Below, piece by piece: positions 49,601 to 58,384 of a DNA stretch of 64,000 nt (position 1 is the first letter of the stretch; each line of letters opens with the position of its first letter). Both the position numbers and the translations under genes were made by a program. The stretch spans positions 6,136,001-6,200,000 of the forward strand of contig NC_079886.1 in NCBI RefSeq assembly GCF_029227915.1, given 5' to 3'. The notes beneath the pieces were generated by a model. It saw only the letters and a list, made by a program, of their open reading frames with translations, was not told the DNA's origin and searched no databases. This stretch comes from Hydractinia symbiolongicarpus. Its lineage: Eukaryota; Cnidaria; Hydrozoa; Anthoathecata; Hydractiniidae.

Positions 49601-52600
49601 TTTACGCTTTAGAAAGCTTTCTCTGATCATTTAAACCATAATGAAATAAAATAAAACCAGGACCAGCCTGCTATGTACGTAACGCCCCAAAGTTTTAGCA
49701 CAAATCCCAGCATTAGTTTAGGAACTGATAGATCCTGCCTGCTATGACCTGCTAAACAAGCCATTTATTTCCTGCAGATTTTCAGGATAAAAATATTTAG
49801 AAGATTTTAACGGTACCGTATTTTCTGGTATAAAACCGATGGGTTATATGTTAAATTTTTACGACTTCCACTGTTGGTGCGGATTTCAATGCGGTGCAGG
49901 TTATATGATAAGTTTGATTTTTCAGTCATTTGTTGTAAAATTTAACATTTATACATATACTGGTGCAAGCAAGTCAAGGTTTCGTTTTTAACAGAATTTT
50001 TTGTGTGTTGTTTTTTGCTTATTTATAAAATTGCGCAGAATGAAACAAATACGACATAGCGCAACTCAGACAGTTTATGTGGTGGTCTGGGAAGAAAGTA
50101 GGGTACACAAAAGATTATTAAAACTGCATGTGCAATTCTATACGTAGTAACCTTACTTCATCTACGTGATTTAATTTTTTTCACACAGTGAAATTGCTTT
50201 ATATTTCTATTGCTTGCAAGTGCCACTATTACGAGCTCACTCGAAAACACAAATCTGGAGATCATTTTTTTCTTTTGAGTTGAATATAATTCTAATCTAT
50301 TTATATCTTTGCAGTCACACATTGAAATGATTTGCTTCTGGTAATAGAGCAGTATAGCAGGTATCAATTTTAGGTGTTATTGACATGAATTTTACAATCT
50401 AGTGCCCAGGACTTCATTATTAATTTCTGTTAAAAATATTGAACAATGTAAAATTAAATGTACAGGTGATAATTTTCTTTTTTAACTTCGCTACCTTCAA
50501 GCAACAGGTGACCATTGAAAATATAAAAAATAATTTAAAAAACAATTAATAAGAAACATGCAACTATCTCCTCCCCATTACTGCAATTTATTTAATCATG
50601 CACACTGTGATTGCTGAGATATAAATGGATGACAAAATTCTATAAACATTAGAAAAGAATGTTCCGTACATCGCTATTACAGACAATCCGTGATAATTAT
50701 TATGCTGTTTATTATTATTTCGGCAATCAGAGATAACGAAGTTAAGACTGGGAGAGTCACTAGTTCAGACACTCGATTCTTGTGTTTGGGGTTCACAAAT
50801 TTAAAAAGAGTATAATATTCAAAAAATTCTGTAACTTGGTAGACAAGTGAAGAAAAACATAATTTGTAAATGCACTGAAAATAAAGTGAAACAGACAAAC
50901 CGACCAATTTTTTTATGACATGTTAACACAAAACCAACTTAACATGGCCCGAGTGAATTCTACAGAGATGATACAAAACAAATTGTTTATAATAAAACTT
51001 AAACAAAAAATTACCTCAACAATCCGTTTCGATGAAAATATGCTTGGGTTGGACTTGGAGAGATTCATTAATGAAAGATACAACATCGGGTCAGGCTTAA
51101 GACGGTTAATCTTTAAGTTTTTTATTGCACTGCATAACAAACCATCTATTTGGTCTTGATCGCCTTTCGCATGTGCCAATAATACTTGATCTTCTAAATC
51201 TCCAGGTTGAGCTTACACAGAAAGGATAAGGAAATTAAAAAAACTAAAGACGCAATAAAAAATTATATTAATGAAAAAATTAGAAGATACAATTATCTAA
51301 TTTTTTATTTATTATTAATTTTATTCACTTCGCAAAGAAAACACCCTTTACTCAGTATTCTTGTTTACTGGTTTGCATGTAGTTTATTTTTTATTATAAA
51401 TTAGTCACTTAATCTTTTTTCGGTCCTGGCTATTGTACACTCAGAGTGCCAATGTTCAATTGCCAATATCTTTAAAGAATGCGTAATCAAACCTTACCCC
51501 TTTTTCAAACTCAAAGAACATTGTGGGAACAATAAAAAGTTTTTATGATGTAATTATCTGGTCAAGTGATTGAAAAACTAAAAAAAGATAAAATAGTATG
51601 GCTTTTTGACTTTTAAACTTTTTAAATTTCTTGTGGAAGAGGTTACTACAACATCTTATTTCCCAATATTCATACTTTTTTTGACAGTGTGCATTCATTT
51701 GATTAAGAGAGTATCCTCTTACATCACTCAAAATCCTTCTATTTATGTTTCAAAAGGGTTTAAACTACATGGGGTTGTGGTCACTGCCAGCGTTAAAACA
51801 TCTACAAAATTAGAACTTCAGTAGCATACTGATGGCAGAGAAATGGCTAGTTGGTAAAGTTTGGCCTTTCTGAAAAATATCAACAAAAAACATTTTTAGG
51901 TCTGGGAAACTTTCCATACACAATTTTGGACTTCGGTCAAACATGCTTCTGTGTGTTGTTTTGAGGGTTGTAATATTTTAAATACAGATTAAGTTTAACT
52001 AATAACCTCAAAAATAACCTACCATCTACAAGTTTTACTGAAATCATGGGTTCCATCTCAAGAGTTTTAACCATGTCTTTGTTGTGCAAGAAAGATGGAG
52101 AAAACGTTCTTGCCTGTTTCGCCACAACTGTATAAACATATTATTTTAGAGATTATTGAAAATCGCAGGATTAAGCAACTAGGACACAAGGGTGCTTATA
52201 AAGTTAAAAGTTTTAAATTAACAAGAAAAACATGGCAAGTAATCTAAAGTTGTCATATATCATTCTAAAATGACGAGAATAAGTGCCTGCAAAGCTTTAG
52301 AGTTGTCGTATTTCATTCTAAATTAATGAAAAAACGTCCCTATTTTTTAATACGAAATTTTCGCATTTCGCATTTTTTAATACGAAAAGAAAAGTGGTCG
52401 ATTTTCCTATAGAGCATCACATTTATGTTAGCAATATTTAGACGACATAAAATAAAATAAACTAGGAAAGCGGAGATACACAATTTAACAGAAATGAAGC
52501 TTTAAGCGGAGGAAGGAATAATCAATGCATTCACAGCATAGATAAAATATTAAATACCTGGATTTATGGGATTGATATCTTTGCGTTTCTGAGCCGAAGT

Positions 52601-55600
52601 AATTGAAGACACCATTCCAGATTTTCTGATAGGCATCTGTGATGGCTTAGAATCTGCTTCATTTGACCGGGCTTTTGTTGCTAAAAGTCATGTATGCCTG
52701 ATTACAGACTTTACTAGTTAACAAATCCATGGAAAAAATCTACTAGTTTGAAAATCAATGGAAAAAAAAAATGAATACAAAATTGGTTCTATTTTAATCT
52801 CAGGTGGTACCTAGTCACACATGCAGGAGATGACGTCAGTTATTTTCACCTGTTTATAAATGATAGGCATTATTTTGTTATTGACAATATTCGCCAATTA
52901 ACATTTCAAAAGTGCATTTATGTGATCTTAAAGAAAAAGAAGCACATCTATTATATCAAGCCTTACTTTACTGCTAAAACAGAAAATTTTGAACAATATA
53001 GTTTAATTTTTTAGAATCTCCAAAAAAATGTTATGCCATTTTTCACAGTGTTTGAAGACAAAAGTAAAAAAAAACCGTTGCTAAAAAGTAAAATAAATCA
53101 GAAACAAAGTTTTTTAAAAAGGCAGGGAAAAGAAGGCAGAGTTTCAAAAAGGTATTTTTAAAAAAATTAAAAAAATTTGAAATTACTTCATATCGGTTTT
53201 TTATTAGGTTTTAATAGGTACATTAAAAAACTAATAAACTTTGGTTTACTATCACTGAAAACATTATTGCAATTTACAAAATCATGCTTAAAAGTAAAAT
53301 TGTCTTTATTTTGTTGTAAAAATTTTCATTAAAAAGCCTGAACATTACTGTGTATGGTTAAACCATCAAAAACGCCTTCTTACAAAACTTGAGCATCACA
53401 AATAAAGATTTTTTTCTTGATAACAATGCCTTAGTATGAGCAAAGTGAGTGTATTTTACTATACATTTTTGGTACCAATAACTTGACGACAATATTATGT
53501 AGAATGTACATCTTCCCCAATGTTGAAGAGAGTCATATTGGGACCAAAATTAGTCATATTCCCCAAGCTTAGCCAGAAATAAAATCTGTACCTGTTGACT
53601 TTCCCAAAGCTATGAAATCTCCAGGAGGTGGCAGCACTAAAAGATAAGAAATATGCAAACCAATTACTAAGTATTCATTTTTTTTTAAACCTAGCAAACA
53701 GAAAGAAATTTAATTTTCAGTAATATTTACTTAAACAAAACAACTTATATTCCTTATTATTGTTTTCCAAGGAAGAATATAAATTTTGTTTTACAAGGAA
53801 AGTAACTTACAAAGAGGGACACAATTCTCAATTTTTTTAAAGAACTGATATAAAAGCACGCAACACAACAAGTAAATTGCCAGTCAGGACTTTAATAAAA
53901 CATGGAAAACCTATATTTATGAACCTAAGTACCCTAGATGTCTAACTCAAAGAGGTCTTCTGATGATCTTCAGTGGAAACTAGACATTCCTATCTTCCTT
54001 AAGTAAATTTTAACCTATGTTAAATGTTTTGCCTTGACCAGAACAGGTTTAATCACCAACTACCTCCCTTTAATAATAAGGAAAGTGTTGGTTTACATCA
54101 GAAAGATCATATACGAGTATTGAAAAAAAGAAAAAGTGACCCTGAAATTGCATAAACAGTTTAAAAGATCAGCTGCAACAGTTTTCAAGAGATGCTGATG
54201 CATCTTAAATATCATTGCTGAAGTAACCATAGCTGAAGCTAGTTGTGACAGGTGCATAGAGTAGAGAACCAAGTCCAATTGTTGGGTTTTAATACATTCA
54301 TTTTTTACTGCTGGATCAAGAAAAACATTCATTTTTGCAAAAAAATTATGTTAATTAATTCAACTTTATAAAATTTATGCATTAATAAAGCTTAAATGCA
54401 CATCCCTTGACAGGTCTAAAATTACTGATGACAGAAAATGTTGAAATTAGCTATTACTTAAATATGACTTTATAATTCATGCAGCATAATTAAATCTGAA
54501 ATTCTTTAAAAGCGAATATATTGAGAACGAAAGAGCTTTTAACCAACTTTTAAGCTCAACATCATTTTATACCTTGGGTTCCCTTTAAATTTCTCGTAAA
54601 TAATGGTGGAGAATTTGATAACAAGGATGTCTGGAAATTTAAAAATCAATTTGTGACAACAACAACAACAACAACAACAACTGAGAGCCCGTGAAGTAAT
54701 AGGCTTGATGAACAAAATAATTTCACATTTGGCAAAACAGTCTTTAAAATGACGGCAACAAAATTATTCATCAGAGACAACTATGCATTGGCCTGTAGTT
54801 GCTATGATTTCCTTAAAAAACAGACATGGCTTTTCAGCAAATCACTTAACATTCGGCAGCAAGCTTAATTTTCCAGTTCTAGAAATAAATGATCCACTAG
54901 CTATAGAAGAAAGGACAGCAGTTAAAGGTTAATAAAGAGTAGGATTTCACAAAACAGGTATCAGAAGATGCTTTGACATGGTTGAAAAAGCCAATGAAAA
55001 AGAGATTAGGATTGCCAAGAAGAAGAAATTGAACAACTAGGTTTTTTGATGAAGTGCAAGATTATAATATGAGCACCAGATGGATTCTGACGGAGAAATG
55101 TTGATAGGCATAAAATTGTGAAAGTTAGATTTAGTGGCACAAGGCTAAAAAGAAATTGAAAAACCAAATTCTAACTTGCACAAAAAAATCATTGCGTTTA
55201 ATGCTATCAATTAATTTGTTAAGAATGAGACTCCCTTTTTGCAAGGCAAACCCAATGAAACAGATATATACCTTACATCACCTAAAGAGTTCCAGAGAGA
55301 TGGATATGTCTGATGGAGGTCTACATGGAGTTATAACAACTAGATGATTTTTGTTAGAGGTGGTATCAAACTTAAAAGTAGCGTCGACATTCGGCACTGC
55401 CAACGTAATTGCCGACGTAAAATACGAAGATACCGTAGTTGCGTCGGCAAAAAAATTGCTGATGTAATTTTGTGAAATTTTTAATTAACAATATTTTGGT
55501 AGCCTTCTGCGATATACAACATAACGATACCCTAACCCAATGAGTTCATCTCGAAACATAAAAAGCCAGTTTGCAGTGAACTATTATATTAAACTAACAA

Positions 55601-56394
55601 AGTTCACCATCCGGAAGGTATGTCAAAAGACTTGTACTCCATTCTCATTTGTCATCGTCTTAGGAGATCAATGCATCAAATTTATGAGGGGTCTAGCCCT
55701 AATAAAAGGTGAATGATGAAATTTATTGCCAGCTGAAAAATTTTACTACAAAAAAATATTGCCGACGCAATGCCGACTCAAATCAGTTGAAATGTATCTC
55801 ACGTGGGTTGTTTTATTGCCGACGTAAAAAAATTCTAATTTTAAGGACAGCAGTAATGATATTGCCATTGCATCAGACCTTTAAATTTGGTACACCACAC
55901 AACACAGCCTTTCAATATTTAGGAATAGATTTTATAAAAATAGAAAAGCATTATTGTCACAAGTTTTGTACTTGCAAAAAAATTAAAGTCCTGGGTACTG
56001 ATACATACAGAGATAAAGATGAATTTGATGGCTGTGAATTCAACACGTATTTATTGCCATATAGAACAAAGAGTAAGACAACATTACTGATCCAGTAAAT
56101 ATAGTTAGAAATTTATAAAATAAGACCTTGGTTAGAAGAAAGGTGTTGGTTTTCGTAAGAAAGATCATATATAACAGTATTGGAAATAGAGATTACCAAG
56201 GGTTATTTGTCTTAATAAATATCAATAAACTTTAAATTAACTACTGAACTTATTGAAAATCAGTTAGGATTTATTGCATTTCACAGATACAAACAGTACA
56301 AAATGCAAAAAAAAGAAGTTACAATACAATCATACATACCACGAGGCTTTATCCTTGGTCTTGGACCAGGTGGTAGTTTTGGTTTATTATCCAT
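19611..56394 (-). CDS. INTS1: Integrator complex subunit 1, complete, 43 coding exons
   Basis: INTS1 is the largest scaffold subunit of the nuclear Integrator complex, which binds RNA polymerase II, cleaves snRNA 3' ends and attenuates early transcription. All 43 exons have GT..AG borders and consistent phases; they sum to 6,522 nt, or 2,173 residues plus TAA at 19613-19611. Human INTS1 is about 2,190 residues (from memory). Motifs seen in the expected order include PPPGDFIALG, VYVEDALGDRSWVD, NPNNM, PWLADLVQSS, LCEFLL, DWISILDPEI, LWQGRE and MDELIHRL. The start ATG at 56394 has a good context (AAACATGG) and precedes the N-terminal block by few residues. The protein is helical repeat-like throughout and shows no credible signal peptide or membrane segment. 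It lies directly upstream of the unknown gene on the same strand. The C-terminus runs about 25 residues beyond the human end. Exons are listed in the next five entries. Confidence 0.96.
19951..20032. repeat. Foldback repeat of the AACCTCGTTCCCAGGG type
   Basis: Left arm AACCTTGATCCCGGGGCTTTT (19960-19980) pairs with the right arm at 20004-20024, and the flanks CCATG/CATGG extend the arms to about 30 bp. It lies in the last INTS1 intron. Related arms recur at 20241-20267, 20655-20697, 62893-62998 and 63771-63835. Confidence 0.75.
20655..20697. repeat. Second foldback of the same type
   Basis: AACTTCGTTCCCAAAGC is followed after a short A-rich loop by an imperfect complement CTCTGGGGACAAGGTTT. 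It resembles the palindromes at 19951 and 63771 in sequence and spacing. Confidence 0.6.
21210..21278. repeat. Near-perfect palindrome centred on CCTAGG
   Basis: Arms CCCCAGAGCTCTTTGAGATT (from 21217) and ATCTCAAAGAACTCTGGGG (to 21268) flank AAAACCTAGGTTT, with one mismatch in the outer arms. The outer bases TATTCTAGT and GTCGAGAATG also pair loosely. A diverged relative lies at 63575-63637. Confidence 0.85.
23491..24967 (+). repeat. Tandem dimer of a roughly 735-bp interspersed element rich in TGACGTCA
   Basis: Copy 1 begins CTAGTCGATAAGGCCCGTGG at 23491 and copy 2 begins with the same bases at 24224. Each ends in CAGACAGACAG..AACTGGCGTATTATTATATAGA. Inside each copy a roughly 155-bp subunit repeats two to three times (GCTGACGTCAGCA ... 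AAACGCTGA(C/T)CAAGAAAATGTAT). It lies in the INTS1 intron 23284-25427. Partial relatives occur at 44620-44910 (minus) and 52720-52860 (plus). Confidence 0.93.
25045..25203 (-). mobile_element. SINE fragment, family C, minus orientation
   Basis: On the minus strand a tRNA-like head (GTGGCCTTGTGGTCATGGAG) is followed by CCATGTGAGGGAAATTGGG, a segment shared with the SINE at 62261-62619. The box B region is diverged. It sits next to the end of the tandem dimer, inside an INTS1 intron. Confidence 0.65.
31473..31504. repeat. Perfect 32-bp palindrome
   Basis: The half-site AAAGCAAAAGATAAAA is followed at once by its exact reverse complement, with no loop. It lies in the INTS1 region just upstream (plus-strand right side of exon 31 start is 31638), inside transcribed exon-31 flanking intron sequence at 31545 and below. 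Confidence 0.85.
31916..39100 (-). CDS. INTS1: INTS1 exons 23-30 (residues about 1040-1699)
   Basis: Exons: 39100-38855, 38465-38180, 38107-37961, 34875-34692, 33738-33119 (620 nt, the largest), 33037-32934, 32607-32333, 32030-31916. Recognisable blocks are AYILFLTKHHYEFGERF, a WFP motif, LPIEELISLLQVFGLP, RGARNGKQLCKIL, then GILIDWISILDPEI, YLASMLVHESRDFTLQDCL and NNPRLWQGRE, all collinear with human INTS1. The 620-nt exon is more diverged than the rest. Its acceptor is AAAG at 33740-33739 with a modest pyrimidine tract, so that start is the least certain in the gene. A hydrophobic stretch read just past the donor at 34692 is intron read-through, not a membrane segment. Confidence 0.88.
37146..37432. 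repeat. Degenerate tandem array, six units of about 40-55 bp
   Basis: Units begin near 37146, 37201, 37251, 37295, 37348 and 37396. The shared pattern is GAT(C/T)GTAT..GAGCTTAAACAACA, then a T-rich part and GTTCTAAAACCATCA. It is in the 3.1-kb INTS1 intron 34876-37960, whose remainder is plain AT-rich sequence. Confidence 0.85.
39284..43802 (-). CDS. INTS1: INTS1 exons 13-22 (middle region, residues about 528-1039)
   Basis: Exons: 43802-43694, 43589-43469, 43388-43311, 42960-42806, 42724-42628, 42174-42083, 41650-41590, 41485-41416, 40773-40519, 39781-39284. Conserved signatures are QRDAIWFFHTKV, KDNWPPEAERSLLL, REVPLAEDGLLRL, HPKDIMLPAGY followed by PPLAISNLYWKSW, VWETYPTARCLMEM, FEGHLAAATSRAVITES, LISLDPSGSPRHPPKHI and CRSRDPDFLLSIIQSQ. 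The 498-nt exon 22 begins with SMPWLADLVQSSESSLSTLP and VQCLCEFLL, then a Lys/Ser-rich linker and RLQDLLLGRD. Phases alternate 1, 2 and 0, so any missed exon would have shown as a frame break. None did. Confidence 0.94.
44620..44910 (-). repeat. Deleted copy of the 735-bp element
   Basis: On the minus strand it starts near TAATTAGTCAACAAGAATGC, has GGAAAAATCCACTTATGCAG and AAAATATAGGTTGTTT like the dimer start, and ends with GGTCCCAGGTGGTCCCTAGT. Part of the internal subunit array is missing. It sits in the INTS1 intron between exons 12 and 13. Confidence 0.75.
45013..46532 (-). CDS. INTS1: INTS1 exons 8-12 (DUF3677 region and following helices)
   Basis: Exons: 46532-46340, 46238-46093, 45580-45439, 45332-45295 (only 38 nt), 45157-45013. 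Residues of about 306-418 contain SRNILRFLTAVCGYVEVRLL, then RLETWLQNPK, LTRPAQELLMSVSMNC and a His, the region described by the Pfam family DUF3677 and the best conserved part of INTS1. The next exons give QCIKEMI, ENLGTTLKHVVYNELS and RNPNNM. The 38-nt exon encodes YLSLVFQDLLCNR and joins DDYLRA-like EDYLRAIRALFREI; without it the frame and the family motif both break. MMQERKEAVFLGL closes the block. Confidence 0.95.
46533..48694. other. INTS1 intron 7, about 2.2 kb, nothing found
   Basis: AT-rich sequence without repeats, RNA genes or coding exons that I can support. The reading frame and the INTS1 family alignment both pass cleanly across it. Confidence 0.6.
48695..56394 (-). CDS. INTS1: INTS1 exons 1-7 (N-terminal region, residues 1-305)
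   Basis: Exons, 5' to 3': 56394-56340, 53636-53592, 52680-52558, 52127-52023, 51211-51015, 49386-49246, 48945-48695. The first exon encodes a short Pro/Lys-rich start, and the second gives LPPPGDFIALGKS, a hallmark of the INTS1 N-terminus. Exons 3-4 are Ser/Lys-rich and probably disordered. Exons 5-6 carry DQDQIDGLLCSAIKNLK and YLSLMNLSKSNPSIF, which match the conserved first helical block. Exon 6 ends WPQSFMK and exon 7 opens VYVEDALGDRSWVD, restoring the family motif exactly across the intron. The 87 bases before exon 7 also happen to be open, but adding them would break the alignment, so I start exon 7 at 48945. Confidence 0.93.
49387..51014. other. INTS1 intron 5, about 1.6 kb, no gene
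   Basis: A stretch near 49810-49930 repeats GGTTATATG-like words (GATGGGTTATATGTT, GCAGGTTATATGATA) and may be an old element; otherwise nothing stands out. Confidence 0.4.
52715..52865 (+). repeat. Short fragment of the 735-bp element
   Basis: CTAGTTAACAAATCCATGGA matches the diverged start, and TCAGGTGGTACCTAGTCACA with GGAGATGACGTCAGTTATTT matches the 3' half of the dimer copies. The centre is deleted. It lies in an INTS1 intron. Confidence 0.7.
54655..54682. repeat. (CAA)n microsatellite
   Basis: About nine ACA/CAA units in the integrase part of the copia remnant; in the old frame they add a run of Thr codons. Confidence 0.9.
55375..55840. mobile_element. Insertion with repeated GCCGACGTAA motifs inside the copia remnant
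   Basis: The motif GCCGACGTAA or its complement occurs several times near both ends: ATTGCCGACGTAAAA near 55409, GCGTCGGCAA near 55441, ATTGCCGACGCAATGCCGAC near 55760 and ATTGCCGACGTAAAAA near 55817. The middle is unrelated to copia coding sequence, while copia-like RT sequence is found on both sides. A non-autonomous DNA element is the simplest reading. Confidence 0.5.
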
Positions 56395-57967
56395 GTTTAT
56401 ATTATATAACTAAACTAAAAAAAAGATTAGCAACTAAATACAATGTCCTGTTATGTAATGGTGTCACTTCTTTTTTGAACGCATACAAATTTTACACACA
56501 TTTAATTGCCACATCTAATTTTTAGGTTTTTATTTTTTTTGCTCCTTTCTCCTTACATATCTTAGTGTCACACATTTTCATGAATTTAACTCGCTTTGTA
56601 GGGGTCTGAAAAGTACAGTACTGCCTGAATGTAATGTTACATATGCACAGTAGTTATCACCTTTACACGCGCTTTCGGTAGTGTCAGTACTTTCATTTTT
56701 ATTACAATATATAATATATATATATCCATTGTTAAATACATGATCTATTTTTGCATGTCAAGAGCAATAGATTTCATGTCCCACACGTGAAATTTAATGA
56801 TCATAAAATTTTTATAAATACCCTCCGCGTTTCTATTGTTTCTGTAACTGAATTTATTTGTTAAGGTATCTTCGATTGTGTAAATGCGAATGTTATTATC
56901 CTACACACAGAAGGTATGTTTTATCTTTTGTTATATACATGCAATGAGTTTTAAAGAATATAAAGTCTTCCTATTTTTCCATACGTTTGTAAACGCGCCA
57001 CTCCACACACTCCTAAAACCAAAAGGGGCTCTTGCAAAATTTAGTTTTTTTATCTTATTTATAACAAAAATAAACTGCCTAAATTGTAGGTATATTGTAA
57101 ATTTATTTTTTTGCTAAAATATTTATAATACAAGAAATGGGACTGCTGATTCAATCGTAAATCAACAAAACGCCAGGGCTTAAAGTGTTAGCATGTAATC
57201 TCAATGCCAGCTTCAACTCACTATTGAACTTAGAAAACTAACGAACAAAGAAAATAACACTGTAAAAATAGTGTTTTTCAATAAATTCAACACCAACATA
57301 AAAGCATATTGGCCACAAATGCATTCTCCGCCAGTTTCTTGTTTAATTATATCGTTTGCCTTTCAAGAACGCTAGCGAGTACTGAGTGAGTACAGTAGCA
57401 AAAATGTGAGAGTATTTTTGACGTACTAGTACGTGCATTATACTGGTCGCGTACTCGTGGAATATCCACGGAAGAAATTATTTGTACCCGTAGTTTAAGA
57501 CTCGTGTATAGTAATTTCAATTTTCTAATTAGTAATTTTTTCGGTGGGTATTCGCGATCGGTACTGTATAAACTTTTAAAAATGGGATTTAATCAAACGT
57601 TTCTATCGTCGCTTTTTGCTTATAAACTTTTAAAATGCGATCTAAAAGAGCATTTCTATCAACTCTCTTCGTTTATAAACTTTTAAATACATACAATAGT
57701 GCACATAACGGATTTGTTTATTAACTTTTCCACGTTTTTGGCGTAATTTTACTGATTCCATCAGGTTTTCAATGAAAAGATTACCATTGAATCTAGGAAA
57801 TGAAAATATTGTGATTGTGTAATACAAAAAACACATGATGAAATTTATGATTTTCATTTTTTCAACTTACCCCAACAAACCCATTTCTTTAAGAACTTCT
57901 TTGGCAGTCGTATTCTTATTCTTCTGAATTATTTTTTTCTTTTGTGCTACTCTTGTCTTGGGCATTT
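56340..57967 (-). promoter_or_regulatory. Possible INTS1 5' leader with an upstream ORF
   Basis: A minus-strand ATG at 57967 opens MPKTRVAQKKKIIQKNKN and about 14 further residues, up to a strong donor (GG then GTAAGTTG) at 57871/57870. The nearest good acceptor upstream of the INTS1 ATG is the TTTTTTTTAG/TTTAG pair at 56415 or 56410. Joining either acceptor ends this small ORF at a TAA within about 10 bases before the INTS1 ATG. It could be a leader exon carrying an upstream ORF, or an unrelated small gene. The ORF alone is too short to prove coding. Confidence 0.35.
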
Positions 57968-58235
57968 TTTAATTGCGCTATGTTTATAACCCTGACTTCT
58001 GTCTAATAATAATTTTGAATGCACGCACGCATATTCAGCATAAAGAAAAAGTTCGCACTTCTATCATCTTTCTGCATACTCAGTTCACACATTTTTATAA
58101 CACCTATGAAAATCTTTAAAAACAAATATCTCGATAGTAAATTTTCGCATACATGCCTTTACGTTTGTGGTCTCTTTTTTCGAAAGCTTCCTATTGGCTC
58201 ATTGAAATTTTTGGAAAACTGAATAAATTATGCAC

Positions 58236-58384
58236 AAAAGGTTCCCAGATTTTTAAGCATATATTATCCATAACCAACTTATGACAACAGAAAGAAAAAA
58301 ATATGCAGTTTTTTGAATAATTATAAATTATTACAAATAATTTCATAACGACGTTATTAGAAAAAAAAATCTGGGAACCTTTTT
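58236..58384. mobile_element. MITE-like element with 18-bp terminal inverted repeats
   Basis: The left end AAAAGGTTCCCAGATTTT (58236-58253) is the exact reverse complement of the right end (58367-58384). The 149-bp span is AT-rich with no coding potential. The size and inverted ends fit a MITE or foldback element; no certain target-site duplication is visible. Confidence 0.65.

Larger units (their letters stand above)
54085..56100 (+). mobile_element. Degenerate Ty1/copia-type LTR retrotransposon in INTS1 intron 1
   Basis: Pieces of a copia polyprotein lie in order on the plus strand, antisense to INTS1: a GAG-pre-integrase-like LHKQF with C..C around 54140-54270; an integrase core NNGGEF near 54600 and a C-terminal FGSKLNFP near 54850; the integrase-to-RT link with STRWILTEK near 55080; FLQGK and SPKEFQR near 55240-55300; and an RT end AFQYLGIDF near 55900. 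Stops and frameshifts occur throughout, so it is dead. No clear pair of LTRs was found. The block 55375-55840 interrupts it. Confidence 0.75.
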
